64,000 nucleotides of DNA from Rhyacophila brunnea (Eukaryota; Arthropoda; Insecta; Trichoptera; Rhyacophilidae), in NCBI GenBank assembly GCA_022495005.1, contig JAGYXB010002071.1, forward strand, positions 186,001 through 250,000, written 5' to 3'. The notes under the pieces were generated by a model. It was not told the DNA's origin. It did not search any database and saw only the letters and a list, made by a program, of their open reading frames with translations. Of this stretch, positions 9,880 to 20,866 are shown piece after piece (the stretch's first letter is position 1; each line of letters starts with the position of its first letter). Both the position numbers and the translations under genes were made by a program.

Positions 9880-10380
9880 AAATCTAGAAACAGTGAACGA
9901 GTTTGTACATTTGGGTTCGACCATTAGTGGAAAAGGTGGATGTGAACGCGCACAAAGATTGTGACAAATGCGATGACACGTCTTACCACTATATGAATGG
10001 AGGAATTTCAATTGCCATGAAAATGATGCTTTTATGCAAACATTAGTGTTCTCCGTATTTTTGTACGGTGTCAAGTCATAGACCCTGAGGGCAAGAAAGC
10101 AGAAGGCAATTGTTGTAGTGTTAGCGCTGAATGCTTCGTATTTTTTGGATAGAGAATAGATAGGACAGACCAGTCAACCATCCAGACTCCAGTTAAAGGA
10201 ATGGCTCTCGACAATATGTCTCAGACGCATTTTGCCGTTTTTCGGACATATTATTCGGTGCGAACCGGATTAACCAAGGGATACTGGTGGTTTTGGGTAG
10301 TAACACTCCCCAATAGGGCCGCACTACGATGAGCTAGCTCAAGATAAAACTGCACGGCCAAAAAGGGATGTTAATCAAGT
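9880..10380 (+). pseudogene. Old LINE reverse-transcriptase 3' relic
   Basis: Broken frames on + read FVHLGSTISGKGGCERAQRL, then a LVFSVFLYGVKS stretch (compare 'tLVfpvllYGcEtWTLr'), then RLSTICLRRILPFFGHI and a GRPKRDVNQV tail. These are the post-RT segments seen in insect LINE polyproteins. Several stops and frameshifts show it is ancient. The clade differs from the two large LINEs here. Confidence 0.7.
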
Positions 10381-11637
10381 TGTATAATTTTAATTTTTGT
10401 TTTACTTAGTGGGCTTATTTGTTTGGTATAGATCCAGGACTGTAGTGGTAGGTACGTTGAAGAGAAGGAAAACACTGTTTAGGTTAAGAAGATATAGAAT
10501 AATCTTAGTTTTATTTATATTTCGGCACAATTATTATTTTATCTCGTATAAAAAAGTTCAATAGTTACTTAAATATCCCTTATAAATTACGTATATTTAG
10601 TTCGAGCAGTACTTAATTTAAATTTAGTTATTGTTTAGTTAGACGTTTACAAAATTACTCTTTCTTGGTACACTTATCTACCCGTCACTCTTTATATTTT
10701 TTTTTCTTTTTAATTATTGTCGAGCGAGGTCTGTTCTGTTTTTCAAAAGGACGCTAACTAACTTGCCACAGGGTTTTCCTTTTAAAATTCTTCCGAACCC
10801 ACGCCGACTCATGAAAGAACTCCCGTGATTGGCCAAATCCGATCGGATGATCTTTCGATCTGGCGAATCACGAGGACGACTTCAGCGCCGACGCGTGACG
10901 AATTTTAGGATTACGTTACCCGCGGCAAAAATTACGATAATTATACACTCTATAATAATAATTATACTCTTAATAATAATTGGACATAATTATGCAGAAA
11001 GTAGCCAGTCCACAAAAAATAAAAAAATGAGATTTGATATAGATCAGATGCGAGAAGGTTTTCTCTACATTCTGCTGATAATAGCCAAGCCGCAAAAAAT
11101 TTATTCTTGAAATAAAATACTATTTACAATTTTACATACATTTTTAACAATCATGTTGTTACTAAAGTGCCATTATCTCAGCTCGACATTATTGTGGACT
11201 GGCTACATTCTGCAAAACTACGTTAAATTTCTTTTCTACATACATTTCTATTACGCAACACGATCCGTTGATCTCTTACATACTTCATTAGATACTAGGT
11301 ACATGTTTATAATTAATTTCCTTATTAAAACTTATACCTAAACATTTTATTTATTACACTAATACCTATTTTATATAAAACAAATTTATGAACTTAAACT
11401 ATCGACTACATACATCATCTTTCATACTTTATTATTACCTTCAGACGTTTTATTGTTCAGCATGTTACTTTCAAATACCGGACGAAGGACTTTACCTAAG
11501 AATAAAACAAGCAGTTGAGCAAGGAATCAGATTAGGTGTTTTATTAAGCTGTTTCTAGAGGTTAGGGTTACGTTTCGGCTTATAATTACTAAATGATTAT
11601 TACACACCGGGATAAGCCCGCCTGTAACAGGGGTGTG
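10381..11637. other. AT-rich spacer with a GC-rich patch
   Basis: No gene supported. At 10790-10930 composition rises sharply, and 10824-10871 can form an imperfect hairpin (CGTGATTGGCCAAATC against GATCTGGCGAATCACG). Trinucleotide-like AATAATAATT runs lie at 10945-10985. A 93-codon frame here is low-complexity and not convincing. Confidence 0.4.
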
Positions 11638-11790
11638 TCAGTAGCCTCCAAGGAAGACGAAGCAGAGGAATAGTGTCAGTGCGTTGGAGCGACCAAGTGA
11701 AAGAGCTTATTGGGGGCAATCTTCACTCTGCGTTGAGGGAAGCAGAGGACCGAGAGGGATAGAGAGTCTTATTATTAATCGAACCTGATA
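11638..11790 (+). pseudogene. LINE 3' terminal relic
   Basis: Frame RSRGIVSVRWSDQVKELIGG followed by LHSALREAEDREG matches the C-terminal end of insect LINE polyproteins ('GRPk.RW.DqVk......a...A.DRe.WR'). Only the last ~50 codons are preserved. Confidence 0.6.
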
Positions 11791-12279
11791 TTAAAATTGA
11801 GTTAAGTCGTAAAACGAAATAAACTTCAAAGCCTTACTGGCTTTTCCATTTCTATGTTATTAATCTGTTTTGTGTTATCAGGCCATACTACCTAACCCGG
11901 TAAGATTGGTAATATGTGTAGATGTCTGGATCATTCAGTTATGGTCTCTTGTCCGAGACAACCAGAATAACGTTAATGTAGCCTAGTGAAATTAACTTAT
12001 TTCAATATTGTAAACATTACGTTGCCCGTCTTCACCTGTAACATAAAAACCGTTATCCAAGTTTGTTTATTGGACTTGACTCGAACCATAATAATAGGCA
12101 TAAATAATTTTGGTCAAATAAAAATTACATACCATGTACACCTGCATCATAAAAATTAATAAACAATAACACATAAAGGGAGCTACTCAGCTGACAGTTA
12201 ACTTCAAAGGATTTATTAAAAGTGCTTTCTCATTTTGGAAAAGGAATGAACACCTATTTCAAATTGATTGTGATGAAGA
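11791..12279. other. Unassigned spacer
   Basis: AT-rich, no recognisable gene or repeat terminus. Confidence 0.4.
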
Positions 12280-13541
12280 ATACATTTCTTGTCATCATCA
12301 TCATCAGGGGCGCGACAACCCGGCGTGGGTCCGCTCTCCAACAGCTCCTCCACCTGTCCCTATCCAGTGGGCCGCCTAATTGGTACCCCAGAATATACTG
12401 CAGTCACTGGCAGCTCCATCCAACCAGCGAATCTTTGGCCTCCCTCTTCTTCTACGCCCTATTGGATTGCTGGACATCACTTCTTTGCCGGTTCATTGTC
12501 ATTCATACGGTGCATTACGACTAGCCATCGCAGTCTCCCAATCTTAATTGATTGAACTGCGCTGCAATCTTCGTACAGTCCGTAGAGCTCAGCATTATAT
12601 CTTCTCCTCCAATTGGTGCCATCCCTGATCGGTCCATATATACGGCGGAGAATTTTTCTTTCAAAAGATGTTCAGGGCTCGTTCATTTCGCAGAGTTAAT
12701 GTCCAGGTTTCCGATGCGTAGGTGAGCACTGGTTTTACAAGTGTTTTGTAAAGAGTGCTTTTAGTTCGGTGAGATAGTAAGCGGGACTTAAAATGTCTTA
12801 ACAGACCAAAGTAGCATTTTTTCGCAGACATGATTCTCTTGTTGATTTCTTCTGCAATATCATTATGTCGAGTTACAAGAAATCCAAGGTATATGAAACT
12901 GTCGACCGTATCAAACTTGTATGCACCAATATCTAACTTTGGTGCGACTTCTCGTGGTGTGACATAGACAGGCATGTATTTAGTTTTTGCCTTGTTTATT
13001 TGTAAACCCATTCTTTTGGCAGAGGCTTCTAGTGCTGTGAATGCCTTTTTCAGCGCCAATTCTGATATGGCAATGATGTCGATATCATCGGCATACGCCA
13101 GCAGCTGCACAGGCTTAGTAAATATCGTGCCGCTGCCACGGGCATCAATCTTTGCATCCCGTATCGCCTTTTCTAGCGCAATAAAAGAAGGCATGCCAGA
13201 GCGTCACCTTGCCTTAGGCCATTCAGTGATACAAATGGCTCGGATATTTCCGCTTGTAGCTTTACCCGGCATTGTACTGGTGTCATTGTCATCTCTACAA
13301 GTTTAATTATTTTCGTCGAAATTTCAAATTCTCGCATTGCTTCGTATAGCCGGTATCGATTAATGCTATCATAAGCTGCTTTAAAATCGATGAACAGGTG
13401 ATACGTGTTAATATTGAATTCAGTGGTCTTTTCTAGAATCTGCCTTAGAGTGAATATTTGAGTAACACATGATCTCCCTCGTCGAAAGCCTCCTTGGTAG
13501 TGCCCGAGTATTCCTTATATACACTTGTATACATTTCTTGT
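12280..13541 (-). mobile_element. RTE-type LINE, 5'-truncated insertion with target duplications
   Basis: The body 12293-13528 is flanked by identical 13-bp copies of ATACATTTCTTGT (12280-12292 and 13529-13541). On the minus strand it enters mid reverse transcriptase (GGFRRGRSCVTQIFTLRQIL, FIDFKAAYDSINRY, LRQGDALACLL), passes the YADD box (13084-13095) and the SFIYLGFLVTRHN and YKTLVKPVLTYASETWTL segments, and ends in a (GAT)n tail. The short tandem tail, 5' truncation and target duplication are hallmarks of target-primed LINE integration. Confidence 0.93.
12661..13194 (-). pseudogene. RTE reverse transcriptase, C-terminal fragment (YADD box)
   Basis: A 177-codon frame holding AYADDIDIIA (catalytic Asp pair), GLQINKAKTKYM, YLGFLVTRHNDIAEEI and the post-RT LVKPVLTYASETW segment. 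The upstream half is in another frame after a frameshift near 13190 (the expected GDALACLLFN is broken), and the C-terminus is cut by a further shift near 12661. It is a non-functional fragment. Confidence 0.88.
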
Positions 13542-14035
13542 ATGTAATGGAAATATAAATACCAGGGAATACCAATTTAATGGGAACTGAAATACTTAAC
13601 GGGTGTGGAGACAGGCAACCGAATATGGGATGTTTATCCATATACACATGTTAAAAATACGTCATTAACTGCTCTCGGCTTATGCACGTGTTTCATTTTG
13701 GTAGGACACTCACACTCAAAACCCTGCTTCAAAATGTATTGAGGGGGGCGGGGGGGGGTATAGCCTATCGGAATTATATTTATTAATATGTTTTGTGAAA
13801 AATAAAATACAATACAATTACAAATTAAAAACTTCTTCTAAACTTCTAAAATTGGAAGACTATGGAAAGTATACCTGTAGATTTGAATGGAAATAAATTA
13901 TTTTCAGTATTTTGATCAACAAAATGATTGACAAAATATCATGGGACTCTTATATGACTGACACATTTATTAAGGTATAGAGGGGAACTTAACACATATA
14001 TGTCTAAAACATTGAGCAGTGACGAACCTAGGCAA
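13542..14035. other. Unassigned spacer with G-tract
   Basis: No gene. A run of 15 G with one interrupting C (13743-13758) stands out from the AT-rich surroundings. It is a poor substrate for assembly and a possible structure-former. Confidence 0.4.
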
Positions 14036-14266
14036 AGGCTGTCCTTAAGGGCGGACGTGCTCAGCGTGGGTCAAAATGGAGCTTTTTTCTATTTTCATAG
14101 CATGATCCTGGACATACCTTAAACGTTGTAGATAATCTATTTATATAATTTTGAAGCCTTATTATCCGTTATATTTATTTAAACATTTGATGACTGCATT
14201 AAGTATTTTTATTACATAAAATGGTACTTATTCTTTTAAACCTCTCGCTCTTATGTTTTAGAACAG
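14036..14266 (+). mobile_element. TIR repeat family C, copy 3 (left end only)
   Basis: Starts with the family terminus (GGACGTGCTCAGCGTGGGTC) and follows copy 1 to TGTTTTAGAA, where it stops at the start of the hAT relic at 14267. The abrupt switch to CAGTGGTTCCC suggests the hAT element inserted here. Confidence 0.8.
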
Positions 14267-15240
14267 TGGTTCCCAAAGTTGACTGGGCTCCGACCCATCT
14301 AACAAAAATTTCCAATCTTGGGACCCACCTCTTAGCTGTCTTAGAGAAAAGAGGGCATAAATATTGGTAATGCTCAGATTCCCTAGTGGCGAGTCGTGGA
14401 ACTACTTAATGCTGTCTTATTTTGTTCTAATTGAAATAAAAAAAATATTTTTTATAAGTGTTACTAATATGAATGAAAGACTGTTGAAATAAGAAACACA
14501 ACTTAAATAAAAAAAAATATTACTTAAATACCTACACCTGAAAGGTTTTTTTACAAAGTTACTTCAATGGGAAGGATGTATTTGTTTCCCTTTTTTCTTC
14601 ATTACAGTTTTAGCATCAACTTCAACTTTGGTTACTTTTAATCGCAGTGACTTTGATATATCCAATTTATTTCGGTATTTAGTTTTAATGTTAACCATAG
14701 CCGAAAATCCGACCTCACATAGATATGAGGTAGTAAAGAGGAGGAGGACTTTCATAGCTTCATCGAACAGGCAAGGATAATTTTATCAGCAACTGAGAGC
14801 CAGAATTTCGTTAACTGTTGAAATTATTTTTCAGTGACGCATCTTCTGATAAATCAATGAGTTCTTCACTCGCTTTTGTTGACATACTAGTTGGTAAGTC
14901 GTCTTGAAATGGGTTACAAAACCAACGCAACGAATCAAACTTTTTCATCTCTTCCCCAAAATAGTCGTCAAAGTTATTTATTAACAGTGATAAATGACTG
15001 GAAATTTCAGACAGTACGTTCATCTTAGGCTGCACTTGGTTTTCAATAATAAAAGTCTCAAGTGTTTCAAAACAATCATACTTGCCATTCTCAATACAAC
15101 TTTTCCACAACATAAGCTTTTTCATGAACGCTCGAATTTTATCGTGAACTGCAAAAATGTCTGATCCGTTTGATCCTTGCAAATACAAATTAAGGCGTTG
15201 TATGGCGGCTACCCAGTTCTTCACATAGTTTTTTAAATAG
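14267..15240 (-). pseudogene. hAT transposase relic (ZBED5/SCAND3-like) with one terminus
   Basis: The left edge CAGTGGTTCCCAAAG followed by TTGGGACCCACC is a typical terminus of this hAT group. On the minus strand, 15224-14814 encodes NWVAAIQRLNLYLQGSNGSD through WFCNPFQDDLP to ELIDLSEDASLKNNF. After two frameshifts (about 14760-14815) come FDEAMKVLLLFTTSYLCEVG and FSAMVNIKTKYRNKLDI, ending HPSH. These are the C-terminal RNase-H-like/dimerisation segments of ZBED5-type hAT transposases. The N-terminal BED finger and the distal terminus are not seen. Relic, not a domesticated gene, given the frame breaks. Confidence 0.88.
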
Positions 15241-15878
15241 GCGGGCTTGTAAGGGTTTTGTTTTAATATAATTTACAATTTTTATCTATATTATCTCAAT
15301 AAGTATCATATATGTTAGTTTTTAAAATTTATTACTAAAAAAATATCATAGTCATCGACTAATAGAACTTACTTCTGAAAAAATAAGTGTCACTAAAGGT
15401 ACAGAATTGAAATTCAATCTGTAGCATATATGCTACAGCTACATGATGCGCTGAAGGGCACTTTATTATTTCTGCATCGCTATCTTATTTGTTCAAATTA
15501 CACCCGAAATTTATCACCACTACGGATGAAAAATTTTACTTAACCTTCACAACTCAACGCCTCATTTTTTATTCCTTATACCAACCTAGTTGCTACAAAA
15601 ATTCCCCTCCTATGTATCAAACCTCGCTACTTCAAACTAAACATTCGAAAATGTTTTAAAATAGATTATGTTAAAGTTTCTTTTTACTCTACGAAAATGG
15701 AATTAAGTTGTACCTTTTTCGCAAGCTTTTGTGAATCTTTACATAACCCCTAGACTTTTCTCAATATACCAGAATTCCACAGTACTTAGTTTGGTCAATT
15801 TATTATAAATGGAATAATGATATTTTTTTTATTTGAACCTTTAATTTCTCTCTGTAAACTAAGAGAATAAACTGCAAT
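15241..15878. other. Unassigned spacer
   Basis: AT-rich. A short palindrome TGTAGCATATATGCTACA sits at about 15420-15437. No gene recognised. Confidence 0.4.
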
Positions 15879-16394
15879 GATACATTTTATAGGCCGAAGA
15901 AGTAAACTTGTAATTTATAAAACAATTATTAGGCCAGTGGTCACTTATGGCTGTGAGACTTGGTGTTTAACTCAAAACGAGGAAAACAAATTAGCTGTCT
16001 TCGAACGCAAAATACTCCGCAAAATCTTTGGACCCACGTTGGAAAATGGGAACTACAGAATAAAAATGAACCACGAGTTGGAAGAGCTGATTGAACAGCA
16101 AACAATCATAAGATACTGTAAGTCCTAAAGACTACGATGGGCGGGACATGTGGAGAGAATGCCTGAAGTTAGAGCGCCAAGGATCATGACAAAGTGGCTA
16201 CCCCAACGGAAGAGACCCAGAGGCCGTCCAAGAAGGAGATGGGCTGACGCCGTGGAAGTGGACTGGCTTCATATAGGAAGACCCGGTAACTGGAAAAGTG
16301 TGGCGAGAGACCGGAGTGAGTGGAGAGCGGTTGTGGAGGAGGCCAAATCCCACCCCGGGATGTAGCGCCGTGGAAGAAGAAGATACATTTTATA
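15879..16394 (+). mobile_element. LINE (family L2), severely 5'-truncated, with target duplications
   Basis: GATACATTTTATA occurs at 15879-15891 and 16382-16394, a perfect 13-bp duplication. The 490-bp insert (15892-16381) is the 3' end of the same LINE family as 23298-26395. It reads GRRSKLVIYKTIIRPVVTYG, CETWCLTQNEENKLAVFERK, an in-frame TAA, then RLRWAGHVERMPEVRAPRIM and RPRGRPRRRWADAVEVDW, ending in an AAGAAGAAGA tail. Confidence 0.95.
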
Positions 16395-16676
16395 AAACTA
16401 ATTCATCAACAATTAATTCCAGAATATTTTCATCAAGTACTGTAATCATTTCAGTAGTTTGGATTGTCCGAAATAGTTCATAAACTTAACAAAACCATTT
16501 AAGTACCTATCTATCTTAAAATTTGCACTTATAAGTTGACCATAGACCACAGATTATCATGATAATTACCATATCAAATTCAGGTGTTTTTTTCATAGTG
16601 CTCGAATTCAATAAATTGACCCAATGGGTTGAAGGAATGGCTGCTACCGAACCTTAGAGAATCTTAAGATTCTATA
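16395..16676. other. Unassigned spacer
   Basis: No gene or repeat boundary recognised. Confidence 0.35.
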
Positions 16677-16770
16677 TTATTTATCTTTCCCCGCGCTAAA
16701 TCCTAGAGTAGGATTTTGTCTTCTCCATTGGTTCCTGTCGCTTGCCAATCTTCTCCAGTTTATGGCTTTT
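16677..16770 (-). pseudogene. LINE 3' tail fragment related to family L2
   Basis: Minus-strand reading INWRRLASDRNQWRRQNPTL then GFSAGKD parallels the end of family L2 (GNWRSIARDRSEWR ... NPTPGCSA). Only the last ~30 codons are left and they are diverged, so this is an older or sister family. Confidence 0.65.
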
Positions 16771-16828
16771 CCATAATGGCTATACCAAAGACAAATTGAA
16801 AAAACCAACGTATGGGTAATACGATAGC

Positions 16829-17233
16829 CAGGGACGTCCCTAGATAAAATGCCGCCCCTAGGCAGCGCCAAAATGCCGCCCCATTTTTAATACAGTATTT
16901 TTATCATCCTTTCATGAGTCCAATATCAAAGATTCTAAGAAATGTGTTGTATGGATACATCACTAACAAAATATAAGACTGTAAATATTCGCAAACCTGC
17001 ATGTGTCGTTTCTAGTCACCATGGGCGTCGAAAAGCAACGGAAGTAAACTAGATATCGCGAACCCGACAAAACCAGTGAGCTGATTTTTTTTAATGGAAA
17101 GGTGTTTTCGTTATTGATGAGTTTAGGTAGCTATTTCTATATATTCCAAATGATTCTCCTCGATTTGCCGCCCTTCGAGTAACTGCCGCCCCCAAGCGAC
17201 GCTCAATCTGCCTACCCCCACGGGACGTCACTG
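16829..17233. mobile_element. hAT-type MITE, family D, copy 1
   Basis: 405 bp bounded by a perfect 8-bp duplication ACGATAGC (16821-16828 and 17234-17241). Ends CAGGGACGTCCCTAG and CCCCACGGGACGTCACTG. Sub-terminal ATGCCGCCCC and ACTGCCGCCCCCAAGCGACG blocks are shared with the copies at 20697, 28781 and 60159. No ORF. Confidence 0.95.
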
Positions 17234-17475
17234 ACGATAGCTGAGGGGTAACGTGTTGGATTATAATATCGTGGGTCCCGGCTTGAATCCTGCTATCTAA
17301 TCTAGCATAAAAATCACATGTTGTTTTTCATCGTGTGTTTGAACCCAGAGTATGAATCTAATAGGTTGAGCAAGTAGTTGAAATCCATTTCTCGTAGAAA
17401 CAAAAATCCGTTAATACAACCTCCACTCTGTGGAGGTCCATATTATTATAAGCTTAGGATCGAACATAGTAAAGA
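17234..17475 (+). mobile_element. tRNA-derived SINE, copy D
   Basis: Head GATAGCTGAGGGGTAACGTG and TGGATTATAATATCGTGGGT with a B-box-like GGCTTGAATCC. The body has ATAGGTTGAGCAAGTAGTTG, TTTCTCGTAGAAACAAAAAT and CCTCCACTCTGTGGAGGTCC, ending at AGGATCGAACATAG. Its 5' boundary coincides with the right duplication of the family-D MITE, so the MITE landed at the edge of, or just inside, the SINE head. Confidence 0.85.
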
Positions 17476-17619
17476 AAATCATGCATTCATAGATGGGCTT
17501 TTACAAACTTACTACCACCGTCACTTGCCAAAAGCTCTTAAAAAAACTTGATATAACCTCCGTGTAGTCATGGAGCATATTTATTCTAGTACTTACCTAC
17601 TTCTGTTACCCCACAAACA

Positions 17620-17862
17620 TCCACGATGGCCGCGCGGCGTCGGCCTATAGCGTCATTGGTCCCAAGTTCGAATCCTGGGTCTGGTTAAATACACATATTG
17701 TTTTTCAATTTGTGTTTGAGTCAGGATATGGGACCTACTAGGTTGAGTAAGTTTGAGCAAGTGGCTGACATCCGTTTCTCGTAAAATCAAAATTTGTTAA
17801 TACAAACCTCCACTCTGTGGCCCATAATATGGATCTTACTAGGATCGGACATGGTCAAATAA
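17620..17862 (+). mobile_element. tRNA-derived SINE, copy E
   Basis: Near full length: tRNA-like head with an AGTTCGAATCCTGGGTCTGG B-box segment, ACACATATTGTTTTTCAAT, a short internal duplication (GTTGAGTAAGTTTGAGCAAG), TTTCTCGTAAAATCAAAATT, CCTCCACTCTGTGG and AGGATCGGACATGGTC. The tail is short and A-rich. 150 bases downstream of copy D in the same orientation. Confidence 0.87.
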
Positions 17863-18347
17863 TAAGATTAAAGAGCGAAGATGAGTAGGTAACTCATCTG
17901 CGGCTTCGATGGCCAGCTGGTGTGAATTTTAATGCTAGGAGTGGTCGTTGGCGTTAGAATATACTGCTTGAGGTGGTTGGAATCCTCCCTCGCTTACGGT
18001 ACGGAGCCAATATGTACTATGGTAATGACAACATATTTATTAAGCCCTATATTTCCCTGAAAATATAGGGCCTTTTGTTTATTTGTTATTAATCGAAACT
18101 AACATTAAAGATGGATTAATTCCGCGACGTTGCATAAAATACCTAATAAATTTAAATTTTCAATCAATAAAAAACTCGTTATCCTTTTAACCCCTTTTGA
18201 GGTTAGTTCGCGTCCCTAATGACCAACGGATGAGGCCAGAGCCATCTAGCGAAATGCAAGGATTACACATTTTGCGTTAAGGGTCAGAGTGCTGGGTGAA
18301 GGTCGAAAATTAAGAATTTGGGGTATTTTTGTTAGCTTAGTCTGGGG
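17863..18347. other. Unassigned spacer
   Basis: No gene. A perfect hairpin CCCTATATTTCCCTGAAAAT with its complement ATATAGGG lies at about 18043-18070. Confidence 0.35.
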
Positions 18348-18634
18348 CACTGTTTCTCAATCGGTGGTCTGCAGAAATTTTCTGGTGTTCCGCGAATTTC
18401 TGGCACTCAAATGCATTTGCATAAAAATACAATAAAATCTAGCAAGTATATTTTGTGCATTGTGTTTTTGTTCTAAAAATAGATTAGGTAATGGTTTTAC
18501 GTGACGAAATCAACCACGATCAGATGTTATTATACGTTACCATATGAATAATATTTATATTTCTGCGTTTGTGGTCCGCAAAACGTTTCTCATATTTTCA
18601 GTGGCCCGCAGGTGTAAAAGGTTGAGAAACACTG
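18348..18634. mobile_element. hAT-type short element
   Basis: Inverted ends CACTGTTTCTCAATCGGTGG and (inverse of right end) CAGTGTTTCTCAACC. GTGGTCTGCAG and GTGGTCCGCAA motifs and 'not-black' style wording of the terminus are typical of hAT non-autonomous elements in animals. The 8-bp flanks (GTCTGGGG, CTAGGGGC) match only roughly, so the duplication is decayed or the boundaries are off by a base. Confidence 0.7.
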
Positions 18635-18814
18635 CTAGGGGCTAGAGAATCTGTAAAATTTATATTAAAAACGTATAACATGTCATTATGATACCTTGTC
18701 TTCTCTCAAAATAGATATTAACATGTAATGACCACATAAAATAATATTAATATCTAGGTAGGTACCATAAAAGAGATACTTAATAAAGTAGGTAGGTTAT
18801 ATTTGGTACAATTA

Positions 18815-19356
18815 TGGATCTATTCCATACATAAGGCAGCTATCGACGGTAGTTTATCATATTTATGTATTGCGACGGTTATTTTTTACAATAAGTTAAC
18901 CGTCGAACTGTCAAAAAATGCCATGTTTTAACAGCCCTTCTCATGGCTTTTAGAGCGAGGTAGACCGTTTTGACAGTTTCGGCCAAATTAGATTATAGAA
19001 AAATGACGAACTTTTTCACGCACTTGCCTCGCCCCCTCACGCTTCCTCCACGGCCCTTCCCAGGGTTATTCGAAAATATGTGTGACAGTGTGCGTGTTGT
19101 AGTATTGCCAGATATCGAATATTTATTTCAATGTTATAATTTTACAAGCGATGTTTTTATAAATTATATTATGGCAACACTGGCGTGTTGGCTATGCACT
19201 TGGTAAAACATTACTCACTAAAATCGGCTCATGCGGAGGGCTTGACGGCCAACTTATTGTAATAATTATAATACCTCAATACCTACATACATGTGATAAA
19301 GTGATAATTTTATCACTTTAGCAGTCGATAGCCGCCTCGTGTATAGAATAGACCCA
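18815..19356. mobile_element. Long relative of foldback family A
   Basis: Left arm TGGATCTATTCCATAC, GCAGCTATCGACGGT; right arm inverse TGGGTCTATTCTATAC, GCGGCTATCGACTGC. A second matched pair lies inside (TTACAATAAGTTAACCGTCG at 18887; its counterpart at 19242-19262). The arms thus run about 85-100 bases with gaps, enclosing a roughly 335-bp non-palindromic centre that includes a GC-rich stretch. Unlike the short family-A copies it keeps a unique core, so it may be closer to the ancestral element. A 78-codon frame in the core has no recognised motif. Confidence 0.75.
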
Positions 19357-20696
19357 TACCCGTATAGCACTTTTAAAAATAATTATTGGTTTGTCAACAA
19401 ATGTCAACTACTTGCGAACCGGTAAATGACACCACTGATAGCAATAATAATAATATGATTGTATTACGAGGTAATTATTCGACTCGGTAATTATGGTGAT
19501 AATGCGTGGTTTGAATATGTCTGACTTCTAGGAAAACAGTCATGAACATCGAAGTTAGGTAAACGATTGTCTGAGAGCAAGCAAAGAATAAACAAGCCCT
19601 TGATTTTGAATCACGAATGTCGAAGAAATCTTCAGTCGACCGTTACATAAAAGTTGAGAGCATTGGCGTATCGTATAATTTAACGGGAATGGTAGGATTG
19701 GAAAGGGAGGAATCAGATAAAATCAATTCAGCAATAATAATGTCACTTTTTTCGATTATTCTGTCATCAATGTAGAAATGTAGTCATCTTTCCTGTCAGA
19801 CGAGTATGATAATTATTTTAATATTCGATGCATTACAGAGTTTTACGAATATTATCTATGAAAGGTCTTGTCGAAATCGGGGATGTAAGTTGTTTGTTCT
19901 CCCAAAGTGTACAACTAGTCTGCCATTGGTAATGCTAATTGGGCGGGCAATAATTATTGTGCTCAACCAAATCGGTTTCGCTTTAATATGCCTGCGACAG
20001 GATGTGTTTAGGTGGACGTTGTTTTATAAATTCTTTAAAGATGGGACATTCAGTGTACTGCATACTTTTTGTAATTATTATTTATACTGTTTTTCTAATA
20101 TAATTATAACTTGTAAAGTTCACTATAATACAATATAGTAATAAAAAAAGAGTTTTAATCCATTTCTGTGATTTAGTAGAGTGATTTGGATTTAAATAAT
20201 ATTATAGTCTCTCCAGCGCTATTGCGATTTTCCCTGCGTTAGTAAAATGTTTTTTTGTTATGCCTAATTTATGACAACACACTCTCGCCTAGTAGCATAA
20301 TATAATATATGTACTAAATTAGTAATCTCTCGGATTCGCTTTGCCAATGTTGTGATATTTGGATTTATATATAGGATACATTTTGAGGGTGGCGTATAGC
20401 ATACTGAAATTGAGAATATTTCTAGATAGTGGTACGCCGTAACTATAGTCTAAGGGTACGCCACTCTAGAAAAGTGGAGAGTTTGCCAGGAAAAACATGG
20501 GCGACCGGTTGAGTGGTTCAACATCTTCATTGACCCGAATAAAAAGACTGCGATGCGAGTCGGTCGTGAATGTTTTGGCTCTGATTTTAGAGGACTCCCC
20601 GCTGGGAAAATGCAGTGCTAGAAAAATATTATTTGAGGCAAACGAATCCATGTTTCTATCGTTAAATTATGATTGATTCATTCGTTTTATCAGACA
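19357..20696. other. Anonymous AT-rich spacer
   Basis: No gene supported. AGTGGTACGCC at 20425 and GGGTACGCCACT at 20453 look like fragments of transposon termini but have no pairing element. A 61-codon minus frame at 20466-20651 has no recognised motif. Confidence 0.35.
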
Positions 20697-20866
20697 CAGT
20701 GACGTCCCGTGGGGATAGGCAGATTGAGCGTCGCTGAGGGGCGGCAGTTACTTGAAGGGCGGCAAATCGAAGAGAATAATTTGGTATATATATATATAAA
20801 TAGGTACCTGAACATAATAATACCAAAAATAGTTTTTCATTACAAAAATCAGCTCACTGGTTGAGC
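20697..20866. mobile_element. hAT-type MITE, family D, partial copy
   Basis: Begins CAGTGACGTCCCGTGGGGAT and follows family D (GATTGAGCGTCGCTGAGGGG, GGCGGCAAATCGAAGAGAAT, TTTGGTATATATATAT, ATCAGCTCACTGG). It stops after about 170 bases without the other terminus. TAT-rich microsatellite inside. Confidence 0.82.

Noticed and set aside
10829..11110. 93-codon + ORF with hydrophobic run
   Set aside because: The hydrophobic part is an AATAAT/ATTATT low-complexity artefact; no homology recognised and no gene context.
13743..13758. G-quadruplex regulatory element
   Set aside because: A near-continuous G run in a spacer with no gene nearby; structure is possible but no function can be argued.
19806..20138. 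110-codon + ORF rich in Ile, Phe, Cys
   Set aside because: Fits chance translation of AT-rich DNA; no motif or partner exon.
20391..20475. AGTGGTACGCC / GGGTACGCCACT pair
   Set aside because: Too short and not cleanly inverted; may be fragments of a larger element's terminus.
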